NCBI GenBank assembly: GCA_045531895.1
Contig: JAZSEW010000055.1
Span: 1-64,000, forward strand
Direction: 5' to 3'
Source of the DNA: SIG299 sp045531895
Lineage (GTDB): Bacteria > Bacillota > Clostridia > Lachnospirales > Lachnospiraceae
Length of the DNA stretch: 64,000 bases
Below the pieces are notes generated by a model. That model worked only from the letters and a program-made list of their open reading frames with translations. It was not told the DNA's origin and ran no database searches. Below, piece by piece: positions 33,443 through 41,985 of this stretch; position 1 is the stretch's first letter; every line of letters starts with the position of its first letter. The position numbers were made by a program, and so were the translations under genes.

Positions 33443-34216
33443 CTAATCCCGTAAAAATCCGGTCAATGGGTCGGAAGCGGAAGCACCTCTGGTTAACACT
33501 CTGCCAAGCCCTGCCAAGTATGCCGCTCTTCCTGCCTCGATTGCCTGACGGAAGGCTTTTGCCATCATCGGTAAATTCCCCGCAGTTGCCAAAGCCGTGT
33601 TAGCCATAATGGCTGCCGCACCCATTTCCATTGCCTCACACGCCTGGGATGGTCTTCCGATTCCGGCATCCACAATAATCGGCAGATCAATTTCATCAAT
33701 GAGAATCTGGATAAATTCCTTAGTCGCCAGACCTTTGTTGGAGCCAATCGGAGATGCCAACGGCATAATGGTTGCCGCACCGGCATTCACCAGGTCACGG
33801 GCAACATTTAAGTCCGGATACATATACGGCATAACCACAAAACCTTCCTTTGCAAGAATTTCCGTCGCCTTGATAGTCTCCTGATTATCCGGAAGAAGAT
33901 ACTTGGAATCCCGCATAATTTCTACTTTTACAAAATTGCCGCAGCCAAGCTCTCTTGCCAGACGGGCTATACGTACCGCTTCCTCTGCCGTTCTTGCACC
34001 GGAGGTGTTTGGAAGCAAGGTTACTCCCTTTGGTATGTAATCCAAAATATTTTCCTGATCCTTCGTATTTGCCCGGCGCACCGCCAACGTAATAATTTCT
34101 GCCCCCGCATCCCGTACTGCCGATTCAATCAGGCTTAAAGAATACTTACCGGAGCCTAAAATAAAGCGGGAGGAAAATTCCTGTCCTCCGATAATTAATT
34201 TGTCATTGTTCTGCAT
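33443..34216 (-). CDS. thiG: Thiazole synthase
   Basis: A 257-residue TIM-barrel enzyme that builds thiazole phosphate from deoxyxylulose phosphate, dehydroglycine and ThiS-thiocarboxylate. Landmarks are SRFILGSGKYS, FVKVEIMRDSKYLLPDN (Schiff-base Lys is in VKVE), MPLASPIGSNKGL, and VDAGIGRPSQACEAMEMGAAA. It is preceded by AAAGGA before the ATG and stands between thiF and thiH. Intact and of standard length. Confidence 0.97.
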   Translation of the reverse strand: MQNNDKLIIGGQEFSSRFILGSGKYSLSLIESAVRDAGAEIITLAVRRANTKDQENILDYIPKGVTLLPNTSGARTAEEAVRIARLARELGCGNFVKVEIMRDSKYLLPDNQETIKATEILAKEGFVVMPYMYPDLNVARDLVNAGAATIMPLASPIGSNKGLATKEFIQILIDEIDLPIIVDAGIGRPSQACEAMEMGAAAIMANTALATAGNLPMMAKAFRQAIEAGRAAYLAGLGRVLTRGASASDPLTGFLRD

Positions 34217-34265
34217 ATTTTCAATCCTTTCTTTTCTTTGAATTCACTGTTTCATTTTGCACAAG

Positions 34266-34907
34266 CTACACCTCCTGCACATCCGCCAAAATACGTAGCA
34301 CCACATGAGCCTGATGTGCCGCGCAAAGCATGACTCTGGAAGAAATAAGCCCCAACTCTCCTTCCACATCACTGATTTCATCCCCGCACAAATAAAAATT
34401 TTTCATTACCCGTCTTGTCCGGATGTCGTTTGCAGAGCCAAGCCCCGCCATACCGGAGGCTGCCACCAGATATTTTTCCGGAAACATCTCCAACACACCG
34501 TTTACCAGCATAGCCTTTGCCTCCGCCTTATCAAAGGCTTCGCAAATGATGTCTGCCCCTGCCAGCAGCTCTTGCAAGTTTTCTTCTGTTATTTTGACCC
34601 TATGGGGTTGAAGCAGGACATACGGAGAAATTTCTATTAAATTTTCTTTCAGTGCCTCTGTCTTATACATTCCCACCTGGTTCGCCTTGTACTGCTGCCG
34701 GTGCAGGTTCGAAATATCCACCCGGTCGTAGTCAATAAGAATCAATTTTCCAATGCCAGCCCTTGCAAGAGCCACAGCGATGTTGCTTCCCAAGCCCCCC
34801 AGACCACAAATTGCTACCGTGGCCTTAGAAAACTTTTCCTGCAGTTCCTTTCCGTGGCGTGCTTCCAAAGTCTGTTGCCACTCCTCTTTTCCGGGAATGT
34901 TTCCCAA
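34266..34907 (-). CDS. thiF: Adenylyltransferase that activates ThiS
   Basis: A roughly 213-residue E1-like enzyme that adenylates the C-terminal glycine of ThiS. Landmarks are the nucleotide site GLGGLGSNIAVALARAGIGKL with LIDYDRVDISNLHRQQY, and a later IICEAFDKAEAK. It is shorter than enteric ThiF and lacks clear paired CxxC zinc motifs, as in the clostridial short form. The likely start is TTG at 34907, 8 bp after GGAGG in the end of thiS; a TTG at 34925 would give a 17-bp overlap with thiS instead. Confidence 0.92.
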   Translation of the reverse strand: MGNIPGKEEWQQTLEARHGKELQEKFSKATVAICGLGGLGSNIAVALARAGIGKLILIDYDRVDISNLHRQQYKANQVGMYKTEALKENLIEISPYVLLQPHRVKITEENLQELLAGADIICEAFDKAEAKAMLVNGVLEMFPEKYLVAASGMAGLGSANDIRTRRVMKNFYLCGDEISDVEGELGLISSRVMLCAAHQAHVVLRILADVQEV

Positions 34908-34908
34908 C

Positions 34909-35103
34909 TCAGCCACCTCCCACAAAACTTACCACTTCTACCGTATCGCCATCCTCCAACACCGTTGTTTCATACTGCGCCTTAGGAACAATATCACCGT
35001 TTTTCTCCACCGCAATCTGCGCCGGATTAAAATTTGTAGTAGCAAGATATTCTGTCAGCGTTTTTCCGGCTGCATCACATGGTGTTCCATTGATTTTTAC
35101 CAT
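34909..35103 (-). CDS. thiS: Sulfur carrier protein
   Basis: A 64-residue ubiquitin-like protein that carries sulfur as a C-terminal thiocarboxylate. It ends in VVSFVGGG; the di-glycine tail is needed for activation by ThiF. VKINGTPCDAAGKTLTEYL at the N-terminus and VEKNGDIVPKAQY in the middle are typical. First gene of the thiamine operon, with AGGAGATTTGC before the ATG. A 131-bp hairpin-rich element lies between the riboswitch terminator and its start. Confidence 0.95.
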   Translation of the reverse strand: MVKINGTPCDAAGKTLTEYLATTNFNPAQIAVEKNGDIVPKAQYETTVLEDGDTVEVVSFVGGG

Positions 35104-35134
35104 TGCAAATCTCCTTTCTGAGTAATAATCTGCT

Positions 35135-35265
35135 TTTTACAGAACAAGTTTAGAAATTCTTCGAATTTCTAAACTGTGGGCGGGCGCCCTAAAAACAGTA
35201 AGAAAAGCAGATTGTAAAAGCAAGCTTTTCCAGCTGCTTCTCTTACTGTTTTTTGTTCTGTAAAA
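35135..35265. repeat. 131-bp branched palindromic element in the thiamine operon leader
   Basis: A perfect 13-bp stem TTTTACAGAACAA/complement (35135-35147 with 35253-35265) closes two arms. The first is a perfect 12-bp hairpin GTTTAGAAATTC-TTC-complement (35148-35174). The second is a 16-of-17-bp arm (35194-35210 with 35234-35250) tipped by AAAAGC-AA-GCTTTT. A GGGCGCCC palindrome lies in the linker (35183-35190). It is 30 bp upstream of thiS, after the riboswitch terminator. In the mRNA it would be a large folded block; as DNA it resembles a miniature element. No gene lies in it. Confidence 0.78.
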
Positions 35266-35297
35266 CAAAAAAGGAAGTCACCTGATTGGTAACTTCC
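35259..35297 (-). terminator. Rho-independent terminator downstream of the TPP riboswitch
   Basis: On the minus strand GGAAGTTACC-AATCA-GGTGACTTCC (35273-35297, one mismatch) is followed by TTTTTTGTTTT. It lies about 30 bp past the aptamer and is the expression platform that stops transcription when thiamine pyrophosphate is bound. Confidence 0.88.
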
Positions 35298-35324
35298 CTT
35301 AGTATTTGATATTAATAATATCAC

Positions 35325-35427
35325 TCTCAGACTTTCCTACGTTGGCATTATCCAAATCAGGTTTATGGGTCGAAGGTCTACCTTCCTCTCAGCCTGTCTG
35401 GATTACTCCTCAAGCTCCCCGCTGTTA
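35325..35427 (-). promoter_or_regulatory. TPP riboswitch (THI element)
   Basis: The minus strand shows the conserved thi-box parts in order: GGGGAGC, then GGCTGAGAGGAAGG, CGACCC, AACCTGATTTGG, and ATAATGCCAACGTAGGAAAGT. The AATTAATA-type palindrome at 35309-35323 just downstream may serve as antiterminator. It stands ahead of seven thi genes and represses them when thiamine pyrophosphate is plentiful. Confidence 0.97.
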
Positions 35428-35439
35428 AATTGTAAGATT

Positions 35440-35467
35440 ATTATAATCCTTTTTTGAAATAATGCAA
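35440..35467 (-). promoter_or_regulatory. Promoter of the thiamine operon
   Basis: On the minus strand TTGCAT (35462-35467) is 16 bp from a perfect TATAAT (35440-35445), about 15 bp upstream of the riboswitch. Confidence 0.75.
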
Positions 35468-35482
35468 GTACAAAATTGCTCT

Positions 35483-35598
35483 CTAGTTCAATTCTGTTAG
35501 CAATTCATATAAACTATAGATATCTCCACCCAAGATAACGGCATTCCCATATATTCCATGAGTGTACCACCCAAATCAAAAACTATGACCTTTTTCAT
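35483..35598 (-). pseudogene. Internally deleted HAD-hydrolase remnant
   Basis: The ATG overlaps the stop of the hydroxy-acid oxidase gene (ATGA). It encodes MKKVIVFDLGGTL then MEYMGMPLSW, a normal HAD N-terminus with motif I, but after about 23 codons homology stops. In a second frame the following bases read DIYSLYELLTELN then TAG, which resembles the C-terminal end of such proteins. I infer that about 200 central codons were deleted, leaving the two ends out of frame. The thiamine promoter lies right behind it. Confidence 0.6.
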
Positions 35599-36485
35599 AC
35601 CCGATGCACCACATCAGCATCAAAACTCTTTACATCTTTTACTCCTGTGTACGCCATGACACCCTTTAACTCCGCGGTCATGTCCTCCATACGCTTTGCT
35701 ACTGCTTCTGCGCCTTGCTTCACGAAGGGAATCAGATGAATTCCTACGCTGACTGCTGTGGCACCAAGAGCCAGTGCCTTGTAAGCATCCATTCCGGAGC
35801 AGATACCGCAGTCCACGAAAACCGGCATCTTATGCCCTACCGCTTTCACAATATCCGGCAACACGTATAGTGGCGGAACTGCTGCACTAAGCCTGCCGCC
35901 ATGATGAGATACCACAATACCCTGTGCGCCAATCTCGGCACACTTTGCCGCATCCTGCACACTGAGTACGCCCTTTACCACAAATGGCAGATTTGTCATC
36001 TCTACGTAATGTCGCAAATCCTCAGAAGATTTGATGGACATTTCTTCACCCACACAGACGTCCGGATTTCCCTGCATGTTAATCATATGGTCAATGTCCA
36101 TGCCCACTGCAAGCGCACCCAGTTCTTCCGCATGACGAATCTGCCGTTCAATTTTTGCCTCGTCGGCATAAGGTTTTACAATGCGAATAGTGGATGCCCC
36201 TGTTGCCATCACTGCCTCAAATTCCGGTTCTTCGCCCATACCGTACCAGTGCACTGCACCGACAAGTTCAGCACCCTTTGCATAGTCCACCATACCATTT
36301 GGCGCGTCCGGATGAAAAGTTCCAAGATGTGACAGCGCCGCCGTCATAATCGGTGTACGAAACTTCTTTCCATATAACCAAATTTGTGTTTCCGGAACGC
36401 AGCTGTCCATGAGGCGCTGTTCCAGCCATAAGCTGTCAAAATATTGTCTTGTCATTTCCTTTGCATTTGTCGGATTGCCTCCCAT
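35595..36485 (-). CDS. FMN-dependent alpha-hydroxy-acid oxidizing protein
   Basis: A 296-residue TIM-barrel flavoprotein of the lactate/glycolate oxidase family, which oxidises 2-hydroxy acids. The visible family blocks are TPIMTAALSHLGTFHPDA, PFVVKGVLSVQDAAKCAEIGAQGIVVSHHGGR (active-site Lys, and His/Arg of the HHGGR), and FVDCGICSGMDAYKALALGATAVSVG for FMN phosphate. In anaerobes these often act as dehydrogenases or as isopentenyl-diphosphate isomerase-like enzymes, so the substrate is open. It follows GH32 by 24 bp and its stop overlaps the HAD remnant. Confidence 0.88.
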   Translation of the reverse strand: MGGNPTNAKEMTRQYFDSLWLEQRLMDSCVPETQIWLYGKKFRTPIMTAALSHLGTFHPDAPNGMVDYAKGAELVGAVHWYGMGEEPEFEAVMATGASTIRIVKPYADEAKIERQIRHAEELGALAVGMDIDHMINMQGNPDVCVGEEMSIKSSEDLRHYVEMTNLPFVVKGVLSVQDAAKCAEIGAQGIVVSHHGGRLSAAVPPLYVLPDIVKAVGHKMPVFVDCGICSGMDAYKALALGATAVSVGIHLIPFVKQGAEAVAKRMEDMTAELKGVMAYTGVKDVKSFDADVVHRV

Positions 36486-36509
36486 AAAGCTCCTCCTTAC
36501 CTTCCAAAC

Positions 36510-37805
36510 CTAATACGTCATTACCGAAAATGGAATCAATCCATCGTCAGCAAAAATCTCAAAATAACCATTATCCTGAATGACTGTGATATTACAATCA
36601 CCTGCCTGTACACGCTTCGCTACAAACCGCACTGCTTTCGTTTGCAGAAACTCTGAAAAGCTGAAATCACCTGCCCTACTGCGGTCCACAATAATTTCTC
36701 TTTCTGTGACGGAAATCACCAGTTTCTTCTCTTCGGAAATAATAACTTCCTTTTGTTCTCCCGGTTTCAGGGTACCATGCCAACAATCCTGTTCTGCAAT
36801 GCCTGCAAGTCCTGCCGGGGCAAATTGAAGCCGCCAGTCCACCCCTGTTTTTACAAGCTGCGCCTTTCTTGCCATGGTCATTTTACCACGATAATTTTCT
36901 GCCGGTGTCTGAGAAACATAATCCCAGCACTCACCCCAGCCAAGCAGCAATGTTTCCAAACTGCCTGCAAAAGATACCATGGCATAATTATCTGAGGCAT
37001 AGTCCAGAAGAAGCAGTTGTTTCCTGTCATTTTCAATCCCCTGTTCTACTCCCTCTCCGGGTTCAACAACATCCTCTATAAAGGTATCACCATCAAATTT
37101 TCCTACATAATACGGCATCACATGAGACGTAAGACTTAAAGTTAAAATCCACTTGATACCGTCCTCTGTCTCCACAGGAAAGCAGTCTGGACACTCACAA
37201 ATTTCAGAAAAACCATCCTTCGGTGCAAACTCTCCGTTTTTCTCCCAGGAAAGCAAGTTTTCCGAGTAGTAAAATTCCAGCCAGTGACCTGCTGCCACCA
37301 CCATACTGAAACCACCCCGTACGGTGTTAATAAACACTTTTGGGTCACGAAAATCCTTTTTATACTGTGGATTTTCCTGTGTTATACTTTCCTCTATAAA
37401 CTTTCTGTTTGCTATCACCGGATTCCCTTCATACTTTGTAAAGGTTTCAAAATCCGTACTGTATGCCACGGATTGCTGTTCCTCTCCCGTTATCGGATTG
37501 TGGGCAGTGTAAAACGCCACTAACGGCGGACATTCCCTTGTTCCAAGCCCGGACACATTCTCCGCATCATACACGCAGGAACCGGAGAAAATGTACTCAT
37601 CCTCTGTCGGAAAAATTGCAATTGGTTTATGCTCCCAGTGAATCAGGTCCTTGCTTACAGCATGTCCCCAGTGCATCGGTCCCCAGACGATATCATTGGG
37701 ATAATGCTGATAAAACAGATGGTAAACACCGTTTATATAAACCAGACCGTTTGGGTCATTCATCCAGCCTTTTGGTGGGGTGAAATGATATTTATATGAA
37801 TTCAT
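36510..37805 (-). CDS. Glycoside hydrolase family 32 (sucrose/fructan hydrolase)
   Basis: A 431-residue beta-fructosidase without a signal peptide, so it acts in the cytoplasm, likely on sucrose, sucrose-6-phosphate or short fructans. The catalytic nucleophile is Asp17 in GWMNDPNG, the transition-state Asp is in KDFRDPKVF, and the acid/base Glu is in SEICECPDCF. The C-terminal beta-sandwich is present (VDRSRAGDFSFS). No PTS or regulator gene is adjacent; it leads a short run with the hydroxy-acid oxidase. Confidence 0.93.
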   Translation of the reverse strand: MNSYKYHFTPPKGWMNDPNGLVYINGVYHLFYQHYPNDIVWGPMHWGHAVSKDLIHWEHKPIAIFPTEDEYIFSGSCVYDAENVSGLGTRECPPLVAFYTAHNPITGEEQQSVAYSTDFETFTKYEGNPVIANRKFIEESITQENPQYKKDFRDPKVFINTVRGGFSMVVAAGHWLEFYYSENLLSWEKNGEFAPKDGFSEICECPDCFPVETEDGIKWILTLSLTSHVMPYYVGKFDGDTFIEDVVEPGEGVEQGIENDRKQLLLLDYASDNYAMVSFAGSLETLLLGWGECWDYVSQTPAENYRGKMTMARKAQLVKTGVDWRLQFAPAGLAGIAEQDCWHGTLKPGEQKEVIISEEKKLVISVTEREIIVDRSRAGDFSFSEFLQTKAVRFVAKRVQAGDCNITVIQDNGYFEIFADDGLIPFSVMTY

Positions 37806-37815
37806 GCTCTCCCTC

Positions 37816-38523
37816 CTATATTAAGACGCAATCTGTATCTTCCCCTTTTTCAAAATAGTTTTCCAGTTCACTATTTCCCTGTTCGTATGAATCCGTAACC
37901 TCTGCCAGCAAATCCTCATAAAAACTCACTGCATGCTCTTGATATTGCCTTGCCATCTTCTTTGCTTCTTCCGTATAAAAACGGTCGTATACCTTTTCCA
38001 GCTTATACTTATATTCCTGAAAGAAGGACGGCATTATATCTTTTTCTCCATTAGAAACCGTCCCATCTGTATTCAGGTTGTACAATGGTTCTGAAACCTG
38101 CCCCTTATAAACCAATGTTCTAGCGATACCCATAGCCCCTGTAGCATCCAGCTTGTCTGCATCAAATAAAATCTTAGCTTCCAACGTCTGAGGCACATTG
38201 CCGTTTCTGTATCGGTGACACAGAATACAATGAGCCACTTGTTCTACAAATCCCTTCGCATATCCATGGGATAATAAAAAACGTTTCGCTTTTTCTGCCC
38301 CGATTTCCGCATGGCACAGCTTTGGATTGGCAAACTGCTCCGGTCTGCCAATATCATGCAACAGGCAGGCACAAATAAGTACATCATAGTCCACGCCTGC
38401 TTCCTGCTTTGCAATCTGCATCGCGTGGAACAACACACGGTAAATATGTTCCTTGTCATGGGCACTGTCTTTAGCGCAGGACAGCATATAATTTTCAAAC
38501 AATTCATAAGTACTTCTAGTCAT
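37816..38523 (-). CDS. HD-domain phosphohydrolase
   Basis: A 235-residue protein with a classical HD metal site: H at KDSAHDKEHIYRV (residue about 20-25), HD in ACLLHDIGRPEQ, and D in ILFDADKLDATGAMG. This is the YfbR/YedJ-like group of predicted metal-dependent phosphohydrolases acting on nucleotides. It lies 10 bp upstream of GH32 in the same direction. Substrate unknown. Confidence 0.88.
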   Translation of the reverse strand: MTRSTYELFENYMLSCAKDSAHDKEHIYRVLFHAMQIAKQEAGVDYDVLICACLLHDIGRPEQFANPKLCHAEIGAEKAKRFLLSHGYAKGFVEQVAHCILCHRYRNGNVPQTLEAKILFDADKLDATGAMGIARTLVYKGQVSEPLYNLNTDGTVSNGEKDIMPSFFQEYKYKLEKVYDRFYTEEAKKMARQYQEHAVSFYEDLLAEVTDSYEQGNSELENYFEKGEDTDCVLI

Positions 38524-38606
38524 GATTCATCGTATCCTTTTCATATGTTCTCATATATATACAGTATACCATGAAACTCATTGCATTACCACACATCAAG
38601 CACAAA

Positions 38607-38975
38607 TCATTTCACCTGCACCGCTACCTGAAACTCATCCTCATACACAACATTCTCCACAAAATTTGTGTACACCACATCATAAGGGTGATTGTACTTT
38701 TCAAGCAGTGCCATGGCAGGCTCTATTTGCATTCGCATTTCTTCCGTACTCTCCACTTTGAAATAAGTAATCACCGCCTGATTCCCGGTCTGACAGGCCG
38801 GAGGATTCGGCAGATTTTCTTCGAACCATTCATTAATACTTTTGAACAATTCGGCATCTGCCTCCTCCATGACTTCATCATAAATCATACGCCAACACAT
38901 GGCAAAAATTCCTTTCGGGTAATTTGTTACATAAGACAATTCCCTACCCTGAATACGCATATATTTAAATTCCAT
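38607..38975 (-). CDS. Conserved protein of unknown function
   Basis: A roughly 122-residue soluble protein with no signal or membrane helix. The start at 38975 (MEFKYMRIQGRELSYVT) is preferred, with AAAGGA about 9 bp upstream. The layout (basic N-terminal strand, KGIFAMCWRMIYDEV helix, VITYFKVESTEEMRMQIEPA, then a C-terminal strand) could be a GyrI/SOUL-like fold, but no motif proves it. It follows the NUDIX gene by about 49 bp. Confidence 0.65.
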   Translation of the reverse strand: MEFKYMRIQGRELSYVTNYPKGIFAMCWRMIYDEVMEEADAELFKSINEWFEENLPNPPACQTGNQAVITYFKVESTEEMRMQIEPAMALLEKYNHPYDVVYTNFVENVVYEDEFQVAVQVK

Positions 38976-39024
38976 AATGATATTCCTTTCGATTAAACTT
39001 ACTACTTTTTTCAACTACATCACA

Positions 39025-39507
39025 TTACTTCCAGTATTCCAAAAGTTTTTCATCAATCGGAGCAACACACTTTTCCTTAATCTGACTATACATCGCCAAC
39101 TTTTCTATTTCCTCTCTGTCTTCCCGATGCTTTTCTATTTCTGCCAACATTTCTTTTGGCAGTGTCACTCCATACAATCCACCATATTCCTCGTGCCACT
39201 CCGGATTAAAATATCCCGGTGCCATCTTATCATGCATCAGACCAAGCCAGGTATATTCAACATTTTGCAGACCAAGTTCCTCCCATGCCTCTCTGATAAT
39301 ACACTCCCGTAGCGTTTCTCCTTCTTCCATACAGCCGCCAAAAATTTCCCAGTCCTGACGCCAGCGGTTCCAGCCCATTAAGTATTCGTCCCCAAGCTTC
39401 ACCACCAGCAAAGCATGATTTACCGGTGCATACTGCTGCATGGCAGCTTCCTCGCTAATTTTGATTATTTCCAACAATTCATTTCCCCGACTATCTTTTA
39501 CTATCAT
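39025..39507 (-). CDS. NUDIX hydrolase
   Basis: A 160-residue NUDIX protein. The NUDIX box GGCMEEGETLRECIIREAWEELGL (GX5EX7REUXEEXGU) is complete, with metal-binding REAWEE at its end. Such enzymes split nucleoside diphosphate derivatives. GGAGG stands before the ATG. No partner gene; the substrate cannot be told. Confidence 0.9.
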   Translation of the reverse strand: MIVKDSRGNELLEIIKISEEAAMQQYAPVNHALLVVKLGDEYLMGWNRWRQDWEIFGGCMEEGETLRECIIREAWEELGLQNVEYTWLGLMHDKMAPGYFNPEWHEEYGGLYGVTLPKEMLAEIEKHREDREEIEKLAMYSQIKEKCVAPIDEKLLEYWK

Positions 39508-39565
39508 GTGGTTCCTCCTTTGATTTGCTGTTTTCCTATTTTAGAGCAAATATGAAAATATGCGG

Positions 39566-39611
39566 ATAAAAAGAAAACGCCTGTTAAGGAAACTATTTTC
39601 CCTAACAAGCG
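39566..39611 (-). terminator. Rho-independent terminator of the GH113-like gene
   Basis: On the minus strand CGCTTGTTAGGG pairs with TCCTTAACAGGCG (39578-39611) and is followed by TTTTCTTTTT. It ends the transcript of the GH113-like gene 95 bp upstream. Confidence 0.8.
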
Positions 39612-39705
39612 TGGATCAGACCTTTTGTCTAATATCAAAACCAATATATCATTGTTACACTCACTTTGTCAAGCTAATTCAAGAAATCAGATCAATATGC
39701 TTTCC

Positions 39706-40674
39706 TTACAACTTTGCGTACCACTCTTTCAGTACTTCTTCCGCCTTTTTCAAGTGGATATTAAATCCATTATCCTGCTCTGCAGTTTCCTTATCATCAT
39801 AAATAAAGGTGCTCCAATCCCACCAGAACACGCCTCCAAACCATTCCTGGTCACCAAATACGCTTAAACAGGAATCAAAGAAATTGGCCTGCTCATCCTC
39901 GTCGTGTGGGAATTCTCTGTGCTGAAAGTCCCATGGCATGGTGGCACATCCCTTGGCACTACGACAGCCGATTTCAATAAATACCACCTTCATCTGCCAC
40001 TTCTGATACACCTTGTACATGTCATCCCGCACCTGAAGCCACTTCTGCTGCATTTCTTCCGAAGTTGCTCCGCCAGCCTTCGCCACCGGAAAATAGGCAC
40101 TGGTGCCCACATAATCCACCGCATCAAACCACTTCACATCATCCTCATGACCGTGGTTCGTATTATAAATCAGCTTACCGGAATAAACATTACGAATCTC
40201 TGCAATCAGATTTCTCCAATGAGTTTCTTTACGTTCCGTACCGCACATTTCACAACCGATACAAAGCATCTCGCAGCCGGTTTCCTCTGCCAGTTCCGCA
40301 TAATACTTCATAAAGTCACCGTAGCTTGCAAACCACTTGTCCCAATATGGATCCTTACCTGCAAAGTCAGAATCCGCAAAATTGATGTAAGCACGCCATA
40401 CACCATCTCTACAATTAACCATTGGTTTTAAACAAACCTTGATATTGTTCTTATGCGCTCTCTCAATAGCCGCTATAATATCCCGGTCTGAGCTGCTGCG
40501 CCCAAAGTCAAACTCAATTTTTGTGCTGTGGGCAGTCTCCTGAGTAAGACCCACTGCCAGACACATCCAGTTAATTCCGGTTTGATATAATAATTCCTGC
40601 GATTTTATTCCTTCCTCGGAACGATATTCGCCACGTTTTGCTCCATGACCATAGGTATATCCTTTGAATTCCAT
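39706..40674 (-). CDS. Glycoside hydrolase family 113-like (beta-mannanase-type)
   Basis: A 322-residue TIM-barrel glycosidase of the GH113-like group. Landmarks are FKGYTYGHGAKRGEYRSEE, NIKVCLKPMVNCRDG, CIGCEMCGTERKETHWR (catalytic acid Glu in GCEMCGTE) and VFIEIGCRSAKG (nucleophile Glu). No signal peptide, so it acts inside the cell on imported oligosaccharides. Like the GH26 gene at 10 kb it stands alone with its own terminator. The exact specificity (mannan, glucan or xylan) is not certain. Confidence 0.82.
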   Translation of the reverse strand: MEFKGYTYGHGAKRGEYRSEEGIKSQELLYQTGINWMCLAVGLTQETAHSTKIEFDFGRSSSDRDIIAAIERAHKNNIKVCLKPMVNCRDGVWRAYINFADSDFAGKDPYWDKWFASYGDFMKYYAELAEETGCEMLCIGCEMCGTERKETHWRNLIAEIRNVYSGKLIYNTNHGHEDDVKWFDAVDYVGTSAYFPVAKAGGATSEEMQQKWLQVRDDMYKVYQKWQMKVVFIEIGCRSAKGCATMPWDFQHREFPHDEDEQANFFDSCLSVFGDQEWFGGVFWWDWSTFIYDDKETAEQDNGFNIHLKKAEEVLKEWYAKL

Positions 40675-40743
40675 GCCAATACTCCTTGCACTCTTTTTAT
40701 TGTACTCTCAAGGGTTCATCATACAATAAAACAAATCTATTTT

Positions 40744-41793
40744 CTATAAAATATCTATCCTTTTTATATCATTCCATAAGATTTCTGCCTGTTTTTTTAT
40801 CGTTTTCTTCTCTTTCTCGCTGATTTTGCTAAACAGTTCTACATTCAGTTTGCGGTTCTTTAGCTTCCACTTACCCACAACCTGACCATTTATCATTAGT
40901 GACGGCATGACAATTCCCGCCAGGTTAAAAATCTTGCGCAAATGCTCCTGTGGCAAATACAGGCTTTCCTTTTTCTCATATCCCAGCATAATTTGATCAA
41001 AGCCGGCCAAAAATAAGCATTCCGGCATCTCATGATTATAGTTTTTTCCATTCTTTATGTAATAATAAGTCTTTCCTTCCCATGCCACCTCCTGCACCGG
41101 CAGCTTCTCAAGCCATTGCTTTACCTGAGTAGCCGTGGTATGAAAATAGTACATGGCATCATGAATGGTTGCCGGACCAAAGTTGGTAAAATACCGTCTT
41201 GCCATTTCAAGTCGGGCTTCCTCCTCCGGAATCGGTGTAAAGAGAGGTGCCAGACAGAAGGCTTTCTTTTCCTGTACCACATAATTCATAAAGCCTCGCT
41301 CACACAGTTCCCGGACGCCACCGCCCCACTGGTCAAACATACTGCTTTCTTCTGCTTCCGTCATTCCTGCTTCCCGGCAAATTTCTTTTAATTCCTCTCT
41401 GGTATAGGACCTCATTTCCAGAGCCTTTAAAATTACTTCTGCAAAAAATTTCTGCCGCTCCGGTGTCAACGCCCACTTATCCCGCTGGTTCCAGAAGGAA
41501 TACCCATTCCATTCATTTTTGCGGTAATCTGCACCATTATTGCAATGCAGAAAAAGCGGTAAATCTTCCTCTGCAAACACATGCACCGTGCCGCGTACCG
41601 TCCAGTTTTTCACTAATCCCTCTGCCACAGTTGCTTCATCATAATCACTACAACGTATCTTTAGAGAATGCAGGGCATTGGTCATAAATTGCGCCTGCAC
41701 TCCGCATAAATCCTTTACTACACGAAGCTTTTCTGCCGGTTCTATCAAATATTGGTTTGTCAGTTGTCTTATTTTGAGTTCTTCTTTTGTCAT
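40744..41793 (-). CDS. Winged-helix DNA glycosylase-like protein (AlkZ/YcaQ-like)
   Basis: A 349-residue protein of the HTH_42 (AlkZ/YcaQ) family, which in characterised cases excises bulky or crosslinked alkyl-base lesions from DNA. The catalytic QxQ motif is seen as QAQ (residues 33-35, GVQAQF). Further blocks are NWTVRGTVHVFAEEDL and TIHDAMYYFHTTATQVKQWL, and the C-terminal LAGFDQIMLGYEKKE. Length is shorter than E. coli YcaQ but fits the Gram-positive branch. Single gene, divergent from the sigma factor. Confidence 0.85.
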   Translation of the reverse strand: MTKEELKIRQLTNQYLIEPAEKLRVVKDLCGVQAQFMTNALHSLKIRCSDYDEATVAEGLVKNWTVRGTVHVFAEEDLPLFLHCNNGADYRKNEWNGYSFWNQRDKWALTPERQKFFAEVILKALEMRSYTREELKEICREAGMTEAEESSMFDQWGGGVRELCERGFMNYVVQEKKAFCLAPLFTPIPEEEARLEMARRYFTNFGPATIHDAMYYFHTTATQVKQWLEKLPVQEVAWEGKTYYYIKNGKNYNHEMPECLFLAGFDQIMLGYEKKESLYLPQEHLRKIFNLAGIVMPSLMINGQVVGKWKLKNRKLNVELFSKISEKEKKTIKKQAEILWNDIKRIDIL

Positions 41794-41985
41794 AGCTTAT
41801 GAATTCTCCTAAAACGATGTATGCTCCGCTATTTATTGTCTCTTTCATAGTATAACATAACTATTTCGCTTTGTCGATTTATCTACAGAATTCAATAAAT
41901 TATGATATACTTAATCAATAATAAAAATTTCTCTGTCACCAAACTCCAACCCGCCACACTATCTAAGTGAAAGGAGCGAAAAAGC

